Assembly: GCF_003970915.1 (NCBI RefSeq)
Contig: NZ_RXOF01000020.1
Coordinates: 62,001-126,000, forward strand
Length of the DNA stretch: 64,000 nt
Source of the DNA: Hymenobacter gummosus
GTDB taxonomy: Bacteria; Bacteroidota; Bacteroidia; Cytophagales; Hymenobacteraceae
Direction of reading: 5' to 3'
Shown: positions 25,274 through 33,184 of the stretch, piece by piece
Position numbering within the stretch: position 1 is the first letter of the stretch
How the letters are laid out: each line of letters starts with the position of its first letter
Notes under the pieces: generated by a model
Told to the model about the DNA's origin: nothing
Database searches by the model: none
Seen by the model: the letters and a program-made list of their open reading frames with translations, nothing else
Position numbers and translations under genes: made by a program

Positions 25274-26356
25274 TTATTCCTGCTCGTGGTTGACGGGCAA
25301 CCCGGTAGCTGTCGTGTCATCGTCTCCGCGGCCTTCTTCGGGGCGCTGGCCGGGCTGGTAGTAGCGGGCCGGGCGCACGGGCCGTTCGCGCTGGGCGCGC
25401 TCCTGGTCGGCGTCATGCTTGTCGTAGGCCAGCACGATTTGCTTCACCAGGCGGTGGCGCACCACGTCCTCGGCCGACATTTCCACGAAGCCGATGCCGG
25501 GCACGTCGCGCAGGATATCCAGCGCCTGAAACAGACCCGACTTAATCTTCGTGGGCAAGTCCACCTGGCTCCGGTCGCCGTTGACCATCACCTTGGCGTT
25601 CGGGCCCATGCGGGTCAGGAACATCTTCAGCTGCGAGGGCGTGGTGTTCTGGGCCTCGTCGAGCAGCACAAAGGCGTGGTTCAGGGTCCGGCCGCGCATG
25701 TAGGCCAGCGGGGCTATTTCGATGGTTTTGTTTTCGAGGTAGAACTTGAACTTCTCCGGCGGCAGCATGTCCTCCAGCGCGTCGTAGATCGGGCGCAGGT
25801 AGGGGTCGACTTTCTCCTTCATGTCGCCGGGCAGAAAACCCAGGCTTTCGCCGGCTTCTACCACGGGGCGCGAAATGATGATTTTCTTGACCTCCTTGTT
25901 TTTGAGGGCGCGCACGGCCAGGGCCACCGAAATGTAGGTTTTGCCGGTACCGGCCGGCCCGAGGGCAAACACCAGGTCGTTCTTATTGACGGCGTCGACC
26001 AGACGCTGCTGGTTGGCCGTCTTGGCCTTGATGACGCCGCCCTTGGCCCCGAACAAAATCACGTCGGGCGAGGAAGCCAGCTTGGCATCCTGCAGCTCTT
26101 CGTCGGAGGCGCCCACGTACTGGGCCACGGTTTTGTCGGTCACCTGTCCGTACTCGTGGTAGTGCTCGATCAGGGAGCTGAGAATGTCGTTGATGCGCTG
26201 AATGACGGGCGTCTGGCCCTGGATTTTTATCTCATTGCCGCGCGAAATGATTTTGCTACCAGGAAAGGCCGCCGCTAGCTGGCGGATGTTCTGGTTATCG
26301 GGCCCGAGGAAGTCGACGAGCGACACGTTCTCAAGCGTGATGACTTTTTCGACCAA
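25274..26356 (-). CDS. PhoH family ATPase
   Basis: 360 residues. A KH-like N-terminal part precedes the PhoH P-loop domain with Walker A FALGPAGTGKTYISVALAV (about residue 130), ISRPVVEAGESLGFLPGD, and Walker B AFVLLDEAQNTTPSQLKMFL. The family members are cytoplasmic ATPases or RNA helicases linked to phosphate starvation and rRNA maturation. The C-terminal 35 residues are Arg/Glu/Gly-rich and variable. The frame begins at TTG 26356 with the family-like start VEKVITLENVSL; no ATG lies upstream in frame. It is divergent from the SAM hydrolase gene. Confidence 0.93.
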   Translation of the reverse strand: MVEKVITLENVSLVDFLGPDNQNIRQLAAAFPGSKIISRGNEIKIQGQTPVIQRINDILSSLIEHYHEYGQVTDKTVAQYVGASDEELQDAKLASSPDVILFGAKGGVIKAKTANQQRLVDAVNKNDLVFALGPAGTGKTYISVALAVRALKNKEVKKIIISRPVVEAGESLGFLPGDMKEKVDPYLRPIYDALEDMLPPEKFKFYLENKTIEIAPLAYMRGRTLNHAFVLLDEAQNTTPSQLKMFLTRMGPNAKVMVNGDRSQVDLPTKIKSGLFQALDILRDVPGIGFVEMSAEDVVRHRLVKQIVLAYDKHDADQERAQRERPVRPARYYQPGQRPEEGRGDDDTTATGLPVNHEQE

Positions 26357-26442
26357 ACTAATTGAGAGAGTAAACGCCTAAGGCGCAGTGGTGGGAAGGA
26401 AAAGAGGCCCCGACGCAGAGCGGTCAGTCCGGGCCGAATGCC

Positions 26443-26450
26443 TACTTTTG
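26443..26450 (+). promoter_or_regulatory. Bacteroidota -7 element of the SAM hydrolase gene
   Basis: TACTTTTG is an exact TAnnTTTG match, 51 bases upstream of ATG 26502 in the divergent gap with phoH. No good -33 element is seen. Confidence 0.45.
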
Positions 26451-26501
26451 CCGCTCCCCTCGGGGGTAAACAATAGTACGCATTCTTCTTAGAAACGGCG
26501 A

Positions 26502-27275
26502 ATGGCGCTGATTACGTTCCTGTCGGACTTTGGCTACCGCGACCATTACGTGGCCGCAGTAAAGGCGCAGCTGCTGCGCCTGGCCCCCGCGGTGCCAGTC
26601 CTGGACATCACCCACGCCATCGAGCCGTTCAACGTGGCCCAGGCCGTGCACGTGCTGGGCGCCGTTTTCGCCGACTTCCCGGAGGGCACCGTGCACCTCA
26701 TCGGGGTGGATGACCACGGCGTGGGCCGCCGCGGCTGGCTGGCCGCTAGCTGGCACGGGCACTATTTCCTGGCCGCCGACAACGGCATCCTGACCCTGCT
26801 CACCGACGCCCGCCCCGACGATTTGGTGCGCCTGCCCGTACCCGCCGAGTGGCCCGCCGCCCCCACACGCGACGTGCTGGCCGCCGCCGCCGCCCACCTG
26901 GCCCAGGGCCGCCCCCTCACCGACCTCGGGCCCCTGAGCACCGAACTGTACCAGCTGCTCAACCGCCAGCTGCGCTTGCAGGACCACCGCATCACCGGCC
27001 ACGTCGTCCACGTCGACCACTACGGCAACCTCGTCACCAACATCACCCGCGCGGCCATTGAGGCCGTAGGCCACGGCCGGCCCTGCACCATTCACTTCGG
27101 CCGCGAAGCCGTGCGCGGGGTGGCCCGCCACTACCAGACCGCCGACCCCGGCGACGCGGTGTGCGTGTACAACAGCCAGCAGCAGCTCTGCATCGGCGTC
27201 AACCAGGGCCACGCGGCCGAGTTGCTCGGCCTGCACTTCGACTCGCAGGTGGACGTGCGGTTTGCGGCGGAATGA
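26502..27275 (+). CDS. S-adenosyl-L-methionine hydrolase / hydroxide adenosyltransferase (DUF62)
   Basis: 257 residues of the family that splits SAM to adenosine and methionine. The N-terminal signature is ITFLSDFGYRDHYVAAVKAQ, followed by DITHAIEPFNVAQA and FLAADNGILTLL; the C-terminal domain has HVVHVDHYGNLVTNITR. It is near the usual family length. The start is ATG 26502. The cellular role of the family is debated. It ends in a repeat whose first base is the last base of the stop codon. Confidence 0.92.
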   Translation: MALITFLSDFGYRDHYVAAVKAQLLRLAPAVPVLDITHAIEPFNVAQAVHVLGAVFADFPEGTVHLIGVDDHGVGRRGWLAASWHGHYFLAADNGILTLLTDARPDDLVRLPVPAEWPAAPTRDVLAAAAAHLAQGRPLTDLGPLSTELYQLLNRQLRLQDHRITGHVVHVDHYGNLVTNITRAAIEAVGHGRPCTIHFGREAVRGVARHYQTADPGDAVCVYNSQQQLCIGVNQGHAAELLGLHFDSQVDVRFAAE

Positions 27276-27364
27276 GTGAGTTGGTGATTTAGCGACTTAG
27301 TGCAAGGTCGTTCAAGAACTCACTAAGCCGCTAATTCACTAAGCCACTAAATCACCAACTCACT
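27275..27364. repeat. Inverted repeat with ACTAAATCAC-type units
   Basis: The 18-base arm AGTGAGTTGGTGATTTAG (27275-27292) is inverted exactly at 27347-27364. The centre has further degenerate CACTAAGCC units. It fills the gap between the SAM hydrolase stop and the monooxygenase start. It is related in style to the repeat at the crtW start. Confidence 0.7.
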
Positions 27365-27366
27365 AA

Positions 27367-27714
27367 ATGATCATACGCATCGTCCGCATGACGTTCCGGC
27401 CGGAGGCCGTGGCGGAGTTTCTGCGGGTTTTCCGGGCCTCCGAGGACCAGATTCGGCAGCAGCCGGGCTGCCGGCACATGGAGCTGTGGCAGGACGCCGA
27501 GCAGGCCCACGTCTTCGGCACCTACAGCCACTGGGACTCGGCCGCCGACCTCGACGCTTACCGCCGCTCCGCCTTGTTCGGGGAGGTGTGGCCGGCCACC
27601 AAAAAGCTGTTTGCGGCCCCGCCGCTGGCCTTTTCGGTGAACCAGGTCACGGCCGATACGGCCCAGCTGCCGCCTTTGCCTGCTCCTGCCAGCGCCCCGG
27701 ATTCGGTGCTGTAA
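27367..27714 (+). CDS. Antibiotic biosynthesis monooxygenase (ABM) domain protein
   Basis: 115 residues with a dimeric alpha/beta ABM fold: an IIRIVRMTFRPEAVAEFL strand and helix, GCRHMELWQDAEQ, FGTYSHWDSAADLDAYRRS, and a C-terminal helix. The family includes cofactor-free monooxygenases and haem-degrading enzymes; no haem ligand assignment is possible. The start is ATG 27367, two bases after the flanking repeat. A short Pro-rich tail follows the domain. Confidence 0.85.
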   Translation: MIIRIVRMTFRPEAVAEFLRVFRASEDQIRQQPGCRHMELWQDAEQAHVFGTYSHWDSAADLDAYRRSALFGEVWPATKKLFAAPPLAFSVNQVTADTAQLPPLPAPASAPDSVL

Positions 27715-27724
27715 ACGGGCTCCT

Positions 27725-27766
27725 AGCACGGTGTAGAAACGCATAGTTGCGTCTCTACACCGTGCT
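27725..27766. repeat. Palindromic hairpin repeat (GTAGAGACGCA type)
   Basis: The 19-base arm AGCACGGTGTAGAAACGCA (27725-27743) pairs with TGCGTCTCTACACCGTGCT (27748-27766) with one mismatch and a 4-base loop. It belongs in style to the GTAGAGACGC palindromes common in intergenic DNA of Bacteroidota and cyanobacteria. It may also end the monooxygenase transcript. Confidence 0.65.
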
Positions 27767-27874
27767 GACGCCCCGTTGGCTCCCCCGGCCCACGCCGCGC
27801 CTCATCCGTCCGGGAGATTTTCCCGTTGACGCTGTTGTACCTCCCGCAGCCCCGCTGGCCGCGCCCCTACCCTG

Positions 27875-28411
27875 ATGCAGCCCGATTACTTCGCCTTTTA
27901 CGACCTGCCCGAGAGCTTTCTGCCCGACGAAAAAGCCCTCAAAACCAAGTACTACGCCCTGAGTCGGCAGTACCACCCCGATTTCCACGCCACTGCGCCC
28001 GCCGAGGAGCAGCAGCGCGTGCTGGAGCTATCGACGCAGAACACCAGCGCCTACCGCACCCTCTCGGACTTCGACCTGCGCCTGCAGTACATCCTGCAGC
28101 GCCACGGCCTGCTGGAAGAAGGCAAACAGGAGCTACCCGCCGATTTTTTGATGGAGGTGATGGAGCTGAACGAGCAGCTGATGGAGCTGGAATTCGACTT
28201 CGACCCGGAGGCGGCTGCCCGCGTGCGCGCGGAGGTGGAGCGACTTGAAAATGAGCTGGAAGCCGAGGCCCGGCCGGTGCTGGAAAGCTACCCTGCCCTG
28301 CCCGAGGAACAGCGCCCGGCAGCCCGGCTGCAGGCGCGCACCTACTACCTGAAACGGCGCTATCTGTTGCGCATTCGGGAAAGTCTGGCTAAGTTTGCCA
28401 CCCGATCCTGA
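27875..28411 (+). CDS. hscB: Fe-S cluster co-chaperone HscB
   Basis: 178 residues. The J-domain spans roughly 4-75 with the HPD motif at 34-36 (SRQYHPDFH), and the C-terminal HscB helical domain follows (QELPADFLMEVMELNEQLME is the typical IscU-binding helix start). It delivers IscU to the HscA chaperone for Fe-S cluster transfer. The length is normal. The start is ATG 27875. It is the last chromosomal gene before the tRNA and the integrated element. Confidence 0.92.
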   Translation: MQPDYFAFYDLPESFLPDEKALKTKYYALSRQYHPDFHATAPAEEQQRVLELSTQNTSAYRTLSDFDLRLQYILQRHGLLEEGKQELPADFLMEVMELNEQLMELEFDFDPEAAARVRAEVERLENELEAEARPVLESYPALPEEQRPAARLQARTYYLKRRYLLRIRESLAKFATRS

Positions 28412-28435
28412 GCAACGGTCCGCGTTGCTCGTCTT

Positions 28436-28517
28436 GCCCAGATGGCGGAATCGGTAGACGCGTTGGTCTCAAACACCAATACCGCAAGGTGTGCCGGTTC
28501 GACCCCGGCTCTGGGTA
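28436..28517 (+). tRNA. tRNA-Leu (anticodon CAA)
   Basis: The acceptor GCCCAGA (28436-28442) pairs with TCTGGGT (28510-28516), including a terminal G-T wobble, and A is the discriminator. The anticodon stem-loop TTGGT-CTCAAAC-ACCAA gives CAA. The variable arm (TACCGCAAGGTGT) forms a small extra hairpin as in class II tRNA-Leu. The T-arm GCCGGTTCGACCCCGGC is canonical. CCA is not encoded. The integrase gene 138 bases downstream suggests that the 3' half served as attachment site. Confidence 0.93.
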
Positions 28518-28595
28518 CTAGAATACAATTCCAAGAAGCCTGAAAAGCTGCGAATCTGGCCACAGAAGCAGTTTTTCAGGCTTCTTGCATTCTAG
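28518..28595. terminator. Long hairpin directly after the tRNA (terminator or element end)
   Basis: A 19-bp stem, AAGAAGCCTGAAAAGCTGC (28533-28551) with GCAGTTTTTCAGGCTTCTT (28568-28586), is imperfect only by a small bulge. Outer arms CTAGAAT (28518-28524) and ATTCTAG (28589-28595) frame it, beginning at the base after the tRNA discriminator. It can end the tRNA transcript, and it sits where the left end of the integrated element should be. Confidence 0.6.
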
Positions 28596-28654
28596 CCCTT
28601 TCGGAATTAATTCCTATATGTGGCCGGATTTGCGCTACCAAATCCGCTACCAAA

Positions 28655-29953
28655 ATGAAGGTTACCTTCACCCTCCGGGAAGACAAGACGGACCGCGCCG
28701 GCCTGGCCCCCGTCTTCGTGTGCGCCAGCTTTGACGGGCTGCGCCTGCAAACCACCACCAAAGAAAAATGCCGGCCTGCCGACTGGAACCGAGACAAGCA
28801 GCAGTTCCGCCGCTCCCTGCCCGGCTACCAGGACGCCAACGCCTACCTGGACAACCTTACCCTGCGCCTGCAGGCCCGCTACCGGGAGCTGAGCGCCGCC
28901 GGTACCGCTCCTACCCCGGCCCTCATGCGCGAAGCCGTGCACCCCGTGGCGGAGGTAGCGCGGCCGGCCGAACCCACCTTGCTGGAACTGTTCGACCAGT
29001 ACCGGGAGGTGCTGCGCGGCCGGGGCTTCGCCTTCAACACCCTGCGCCACTACGGTACGGCCCGCAACTGGCTGCAGAAGTTTGAGCAGGACCGCAACAA
29101 GAAAACCGTCTACCTGGCCGACTATACCTTGGCTTATCACGACGCATTCATCCACTTCCTCCGCCTCAAACATGGCCTTGGCCCCAACGGCATTTTCACC
29201 ATCCTCAAGGATGTCAAAACATTCCTCCGCCACCTCCAGCGCGAGCGAGGCCTCCCGCTCGGCTTAGCCCTCGACCGGATGCAGGTGCGTTGGACGGAAG
29301 CCCCCAAGCACTTCCTTTCCGCCGCCGACCTCACCGCCCTTGCCGCCGCGCCCATCCCCGATACGTTGGTGCCTGTCCGCGACGTGTTCCTGTTCTGCTG
29401 CTACACCGGCCTGCGCTGCTCCGACGTGCAGCAGCTCCAACCGGCCAACCTGCACACTTGGAACGGCCACCGCATCCTCAAGCTAGTCCAGATCAAAACC
29501 CGCCGTCCGGTTGGCATCTACCTCACAGCCGCCGCTGAAGCCATCCTCGACAAGTACGCCAACACCGAGCGGCTACGGCTGCTCCCCGTTTACGTCAACC
29601 AAGTCATGAACCGCGGCCTCAAGCGGCTTGGGCAGTTGGCGGGGCTTACCACACCAGTTGAAACGATGGAGGTTGTAAACGGACAGGCACTTAAAAAGTC
29701 GGTGCCGGCCTACGAGCTGCTGACCATGCACACCGCCCGCCACACGTTCGCCACGCAAAGCCTGCTGCGTGGGGTATCACCAGCGGTGCTGCAGCGGGTG
29801 ATGGGCCATAGCAAGCTGCAGACCACCATGCACTATGCCAAGATGGTCGAAGACTTTCAGCACCAAGCCATACAACTGGCGTGGGACGGTCCAAGCACTA
29901 CAGCTGCGCCTTTGGTATCAGGCGAAGTCTGCGTAGCAGCAACAGCTGCTTAG
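28655..29953 (+). CDS. Tyrosine recombinase / integrase (Bacteroidota type)
   Basis: 432 residues. It has an Arm-type DNA-binding N-terminus (KVTFTLREDKTDRAGLAPVF), a SAM-like core-binding domain (about 110-215), and a catalytic domain with the full set R254 (TGLRCSDV), K281, H359 and R362 (HTARHTF), H385 (MGHSKLQTT) and Y394. It would integrate and excise the element at the tRNA-Leu. All catalytic residues are intact. It lies 138 bases after the tRNA, reading into the element, as is usual for tRNA-borne islands. The start is ATG 28655. Confidence 0.93.
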   Translation: MKVTFTLREDKTDRAGLAPVFVCASFDGLRLQTTTKEKCRPADWNRDKQQFRRSLPGYQDANAYLDNLTLRLQARYRELSAAGTAPTPALMREAVHPVAEVARPAEPTLLELFDQYREVLRGRGFAFNTLRHYGTARNWLQKFEQDRNKKTVYLADYTLAYHDAFIHFLRLKHGLGPNGIFTILKDVKTFLRHLQRERGLPLGLALDRMQVRWTEAPKHFLSAADLTALAAAPIPDTLVPVRDVFLFCCYTGLRCSDVQQLQPANLHTWNGHRILKLVQIKTRRPVGIYLTAAAEAILDKYANTERLRLLPVYVNQVMNRGLKRLGQLAGLTTPVETMEVVNGQALKKSVPAYELLTMHTARHTFATQSLLRGVSPAVLQRVMGHSKLQTTMHYAKMVEDFQHQAIQLAWDGPSTTAAPLVSGEVCVAATAA

Positions 29954-29970
29954 CAGTTCAACACCTCGGT

Positions 29971-30002
29971 AAAGGCCAGTCAACTGCAGTTGGCTGGCCT
30001 TT
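29971..30002. terminator. Bidirectional terminator
   Basis: A near-perfect palindrome of AAAGGCCAG and CTGGCCTTT with inner CAACTG/CAGTTG pairs. It separates the convergent integrase and PD-(D/E)XK genes. Confidence 0.75.
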
Positions 30003-30005
30003 GCT

Positions 30006-31133
30006 CTAAGATTCGACCGTTGTAGTGCCCAAGTATGGGTGCTCACGGAAAGCAAGCAATTCCACCATTTGAGCCAACTGCTGCTCTACCGTTTGAGCAA
30101 TTGTCTCATCTTGGTCTTCTAGGTCGAATTCCTTTGCTATGATATGATGCTCGCTGAAAATCTGCTCGTAATGCTGATTCTGGCGGCCGTCCACCCAGTA
30201 GTGAGCATATAATTTATGCTTCCAATTCACTCCCAACTGATAGAATACAGATACGCCATTTAGCTGAAGGTTATGTTTCACCAGCGCATCACCCTGCCAA
30301 GTAAAGCGGCCAGAACGCTTATTCGCTGCCTGCCCTTGTAACCTACCACCGAGAGCGGCCAAGCGCTGCCCCAGCGTGCTATTGTCGAACAAACGTTCAA
30401 CAAGAAGCCTATCAATGTTCTCGAGCTTCAGCACCATTTCCTTCTGCAAACCATTGTAGTAGGACATTAAGCGGCCCACCTCCTCTGCATTATTGCGTAG
30501 GAAATTGACCACGTCCATATTATCGGTCATGTACGAGTTTTTGTAACTGTTCTCTATCGTTTTGAGGAAGTCCAGGAAGAAGACTAAGTATTTCGAGTCG
30601 ACATAATCCGTGTATCCTCCGAGGTTTCGGCGCACTGCCCGCATTATGTCGGTGTACAACAGATTTTCAAAACTATTGCTGACCAGCGCTGGGTGCTTCG
30701 ACAGCACTACTTTATGCACTGGCACCTTGCCCGCCGCACAACCAGTTAGGGCGCGGGAGTAGTCTGCCAAATCGTTGTATAAACCAGCGTCAACCTTGTT
30801 TTCTATCCCTAGCACGAACGTGTCTGCCGTAATCACCAGATCAATCCGGTTTCCTACGGCAGTCAGATACTCTGTTTCGACGCTAACCGACCGCAAATTG
30901 GGCGAAGGCACTTCTTTGCCCAAAGCTTCGAAAAGGGACTTGAGCAACAAGTCATACAACCCATGCTCAAGGTTCGGATTCAGGTAGAAGGCCAGAATAT
31001 TACTCCAAACGGTTTCCCTGCCTGGGCACCGCGCAATTTCCAATAACGTCGGCCCTTTGCGCTCCTTGATATTTAGATTTTTAAAACCACTAAGCAGTTT
31101 GTGTAACTGCATTAGCTCTTCATCCATAACCAT
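30006..31133 (-). CDS. PD-(D/E)XK nuclease family protein
   Basis: 375 residues (or 373 from a second ATG at 31127). The PD-(D/E)XK core is visible as D98 in NRIDLVI and E111/K113 in LGIENKVDAG, preceded by a helix with WSNILAFYLNP; this pattern fits the PDDEXK_4 group. The C-terminal half has no motif I know. Visibly lower GC than the chromosome and its position between the integrase and the phage-type repressor mark it as cargo. Proteins of this group occur in defence islands; the role (restriction, abortive infection) is inference. It is transcribed alone toward the integrase. Confidence 0.75.
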   Translation of the reverse strand: MVMDEELMQLHKLLSGFKNLNIKERKGPTLLEIARCPGRETVWSNILAFYLNPNLEHGLYDLLLKSLFEALGKEVPSPNLRSVSVETEYLTAVGNRIDLVITADTFVLGIENKVDAGLYNDLADYSRALTGCAAGKVPVHKVVLSKHPALVSNSFENLLYTDIMRAVRRNLGGYTDYVDSKYLVFFLDFLKTIENSYKNSYMTDNMDVVNFLRNNAEEVGRLMSYYNGLQKEMVLKLENIDRLLVERLFDNSTLGQRLAALGGRLQGQAANKRSGRFTWQGDALVKHNLQLNGVSVFYQLGVNWKHKLYAHYWVDGRQNQHYEQIFSEHHIIAKEFDLEDQDETIAQTVEQQLAQMVELLAFREHPYLGTTTVES

Positions 31134-31178
31134 AGCATGATCAAGTTAGGCCTCTAGTCTTAGCATCGGTTTTCCTAT

Positions 31179-32108
31179 TCAAATATTCAGCGGCCGGGCC
31201 TCATTTTTATCGTACGAGCTAGCCCCCACACCCGCGGCGTTTTCCTGCAAGTACCGCTTCACCTCGCCCCGGTCGTGGCCTAGCAGCTCAATCACCTCCC
31301 ACAGCCGTTCCACCGTCACGTTAGGTCGGCTTGGGATATAAGTTGAAATGTAGCCCAGCACCATCCAAAGTTCTACTATATCCGCCGCTGGCAGGTCATA
31401 GGGCTTCACCGTGGTGTTGTCCGACAGCAAATCCACCATCCCTTTGCGGTCCGTTATGCGGCGTGGAATCCGTTTGAGCAGGATGTTTTCGTGGGTTACC
31501 ACCACGTAAATCTCCCCCGGCTTGAGCAGGTCCCACCGGTCCACGTAGCTGCATACCACAATATCCCGGTGGTTGATAGTCGGCTCCATGCTGTCCCCGT
31601 TCACCTCAAACGCCCGGTACGAGCCGTGCTCGAAACCCGGAATCTGGTAAGGCCGCATCTGCTCCAGGTAAGCCGCCTCGTTGTACGAACGAGTATAGCC
31701 CGCCTGCGCCCGTGCCGGAATCAGGATGGTATTGTCGTTGCCCACCTTGTCTACCGTCACGGCCAGCACCCGCAAACCGTTGGCCAATGCCCGCTGACCT
31801 GCCTTGGTTTCCTCTGCCCCCCGCTTAGCCGACGAAGGCGCCTCATCCGTGGCTTTGCCCCCAAACATTCCTCCACGGCCCATCAACAGCCACTCGGCAG
31901 ACACTTCTGGCCACATAGCCAAAAAGTCTACCAAAGTAGGATAACTAGGCTCAGCCCCCTTCAGAATTTTGTAGAGCTTACTAGTAGTGCTATAACCCAG
32001 TTTTTGAGTTGCTTTATTGACGTTCAGACCATAATAGTCCAGCAATTGCTGAATCCGATCTGATACGTTAGTAGGTGTGGCGGAGGGGGCAGCAGGCGCG
32101 TGTTCCAT
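31179..32108 (-). CDS. Phage-type repressor: HTH plus S24 LexA/CI-like protease
   Basis: 309 residues. The N-terminal HTH (about 15-75, VSDRIQQLLDYYGLNVNKAT) precedes an S24 peptidase domain with the cleavage pair A136-G137 (PARAQAGY), catalytic S173 (NGDSMEPT) and K212 (LLKRI). The C-terminus has an extra helical segment of about 60 residues. It would keep the element quiet and self-cleave after DNA damage (RecA). It is divergent from the early gene cluster, with TTAGCAC/GTGCTAA half-sites between. The start is ATG 32108. Confidence 0.9.
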   Translation of the reverse strand: MEHAPAAPSATPTNVSDRIQQLLDYYGLNVNKATQKLGYSTTSKLYKILKGAEPSYPTLVDFLAMWPEVSAEWLLMGRGGMFGGKATDEAPSSAKRGAEETKAGQRALANGLRVLAVTVDKVGNDNTILIPARAQAGYTRSYNEAAYLEQMRPYQIPGFEHGSYRAFEVNGDSMEPTINHRDIVVCSYVDRWDLLKPGEIYVVVTHENILLKRIPRRITDRKGMVDLLSDNTTVKPYDLPAADIVELWMVLGYISTYIPSRPNVTVERLWEVIELLGHDRGEVKRYLQENAAGVGASSYDKNEARPLNI

Positions 32109-32170
32109 AATTTTTTAGCACTTGAGTGTATTATTAGCACTCAAAGAGTTTTATGTTTGTGTGCTAAGGT
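32109..32170. promoter_or_regulatory. Repressor operator region
   Basis: The divergent gap between repressor and early genes holds TTAGCAC twice in direct orientation about 20 bases apart (near 32115 and 32134), and the inverse GTGCTAA near 32161. CACTTGAGTG and CTCAAAGAG form further dyads. Multiple evenly spaced half-sites between divergent genes are typical of a lambda-type operator. The assignment is by pattern only. Confidence 0.55.
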
Positions 32171-32211
32171 AGTGAATAAAACTTCACTTTTACACTTAAA
32201 TACACAAGTTC

Positions 32212-32472
32212 ATGGAACAAAATACCAACGAGCCCACCGAGTTCCAACAAATCCTGCAGCGGTTGGGCACCGGCAACACAGTCGTCCGCGACACCATTGC
32301 TCTTTTGGCGGAGCGAGGCCTCAAAGTCAGCCGCTCCGCCATGTACCAGGCCCTCGACGGCCGCAGCAACCGCCGCGAGCTGATTGAGGCCTTCCTCGAA
32401 ACGGCCGAAGCCGAGTTTGAACGCCGCCGGCAGGTTCGGGAACGAGCCGCCCGCCTAATCAACAATGCCTGA
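32212..32472 (+). CDS. Small early protein, probable DNA-binding
   Basis: 86 residues, helical, with AERGLKVSRSAMYQALDGRS resembling a helix-turn-helix recognition segment. The C-terminus is charged (EAEFERRRQVRERAARL). It occupies the Cro position, first after the operator and divergent from the repressor. Its stop overlaps the start of the next gene. No family is recognised; Cro-like function is inference. Confidence 0.65.
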   Translation: MEQNTNEPTEFQQILQRLGTGNTVVRDTIALLAERGLKVSRSAMYQALDGRSNRRELIEAFLETAEAEFERRRQVRERAARLINNA

Positions 32473-32780
32473 TGCAAACCGTCGTCCTCATCCCCGAACC
32501 TGAGTGGCGCCAGATTCTAGGCCGCCTCGAAAAGCTCGAATCGGCCGAGCAGCAACGCACTACTTCCGCCCCTGAGCCCGACACGGTGCTCTGCGTCCGC
32601 GAAGCCGCGGCCTTTCTCGGCATGAAGCCCGAGAACATCCGCAAGGCCCGCCGACAAGGCCGCCTCAAAGGCGTGCGCATCAACGAGAAAGAGTGGGGCT
32701 TTTACCGCTCTGAGCTGAAGCGCTACCAAAACCGCTACGTGCGCTACCTCAACACAGAGGGCTCTTCCCAAGCCGCCTAA
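32472..32780 (+). CDS. HTH (MerR/excisionase-like) protein 1
   Basis: 102 residues. After a 40-residue N-terminal helix region comes an excisionase-type winged helix with LCVREAAAFLGMKPENIRKA, then RRQGRLKGVRINEKEWGFYR. This is the helix-turn-helix plan of Xis and of many small phage regulators. The next gene is a paralogue (about half of the HTH residues are the same, including the block NEKxWGFYRS), so the pair arose by tandem duplication. One of the two may be the excision factor for the integrase. Confidence 0.75.
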   Translation: MQTVVLIPEPEWRQILGRLEKLESAEQQRTTSAPEPDTVLCVREAAAFLGMKPENIRKARRQGRLKGVRINEKEWGFYRSELKRYQNRYVRYLNTEGSSQAA

Positions 32781-32845
32781 AGCTGAGAGAGCTGCCACCA
32801 CCTGCTTGTCTACTGGATATGGTTCAACCCTTAACGTCCAGTCCC

Positions 32846-33184
32846 ATGCAGCTTGTAGTGCTTGTTTCCGAAGCCGAGTGGAACACGCTCCACGCCGAAG
32901 TGAGCCGCTTAAGCACGGCTATTTCCCAGCTTCTCACCCCACCCACGCCACCCGACGAGCTACTTAGCACCCGTCAAGCGGCCGCCTACATCGGCCTAAG
33001 CGAGGAAGCCTTGCGCCGGGCCCGGCGGGCAGGCCGCATCCAGGGCGTTCGGCTCAATGAAAAGGATTGGGGCTTCTACCGCTCCGTTCTCGACAAATAC
33101 CCGCGCCGCTACTTCCGCGCCACCTTCCGGCGAGGCCCCCTACCACCATCTTCTTCCAACTCACCCGACTCCATTCCCCAATGA
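32846..33184 (+). CDS. HTH (MerR/excisionase-like) protein 2
   Basis: 112 residues from ATG 32846 (the frame is open from 32819). It shares its plan with the preceding gene: a short N-terminal region MQLVVLVSEAEW, matching MQTVVLIPEPEW in its neighbour, then STRQAAAYIGLSEEALRRAR and RIQGVRLNEKDWGFYRS. The matched N-termini are the reason for choosing the inner ATG. The C-terminal tail is Ser/Pro-rich. Its TGA overlaps the next ATG. Confidence 0.75.
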   Translation: MQLVVLVSEAEWNTLHAEVSRLSTAISQLLTPPTPPDELLSTRQAAAYIGLSEEALRRARRAGRIQGVRLNEKDWGFYRSVLDKYPRRYFRATFRRGPLPPSSSNSPDSIPQ

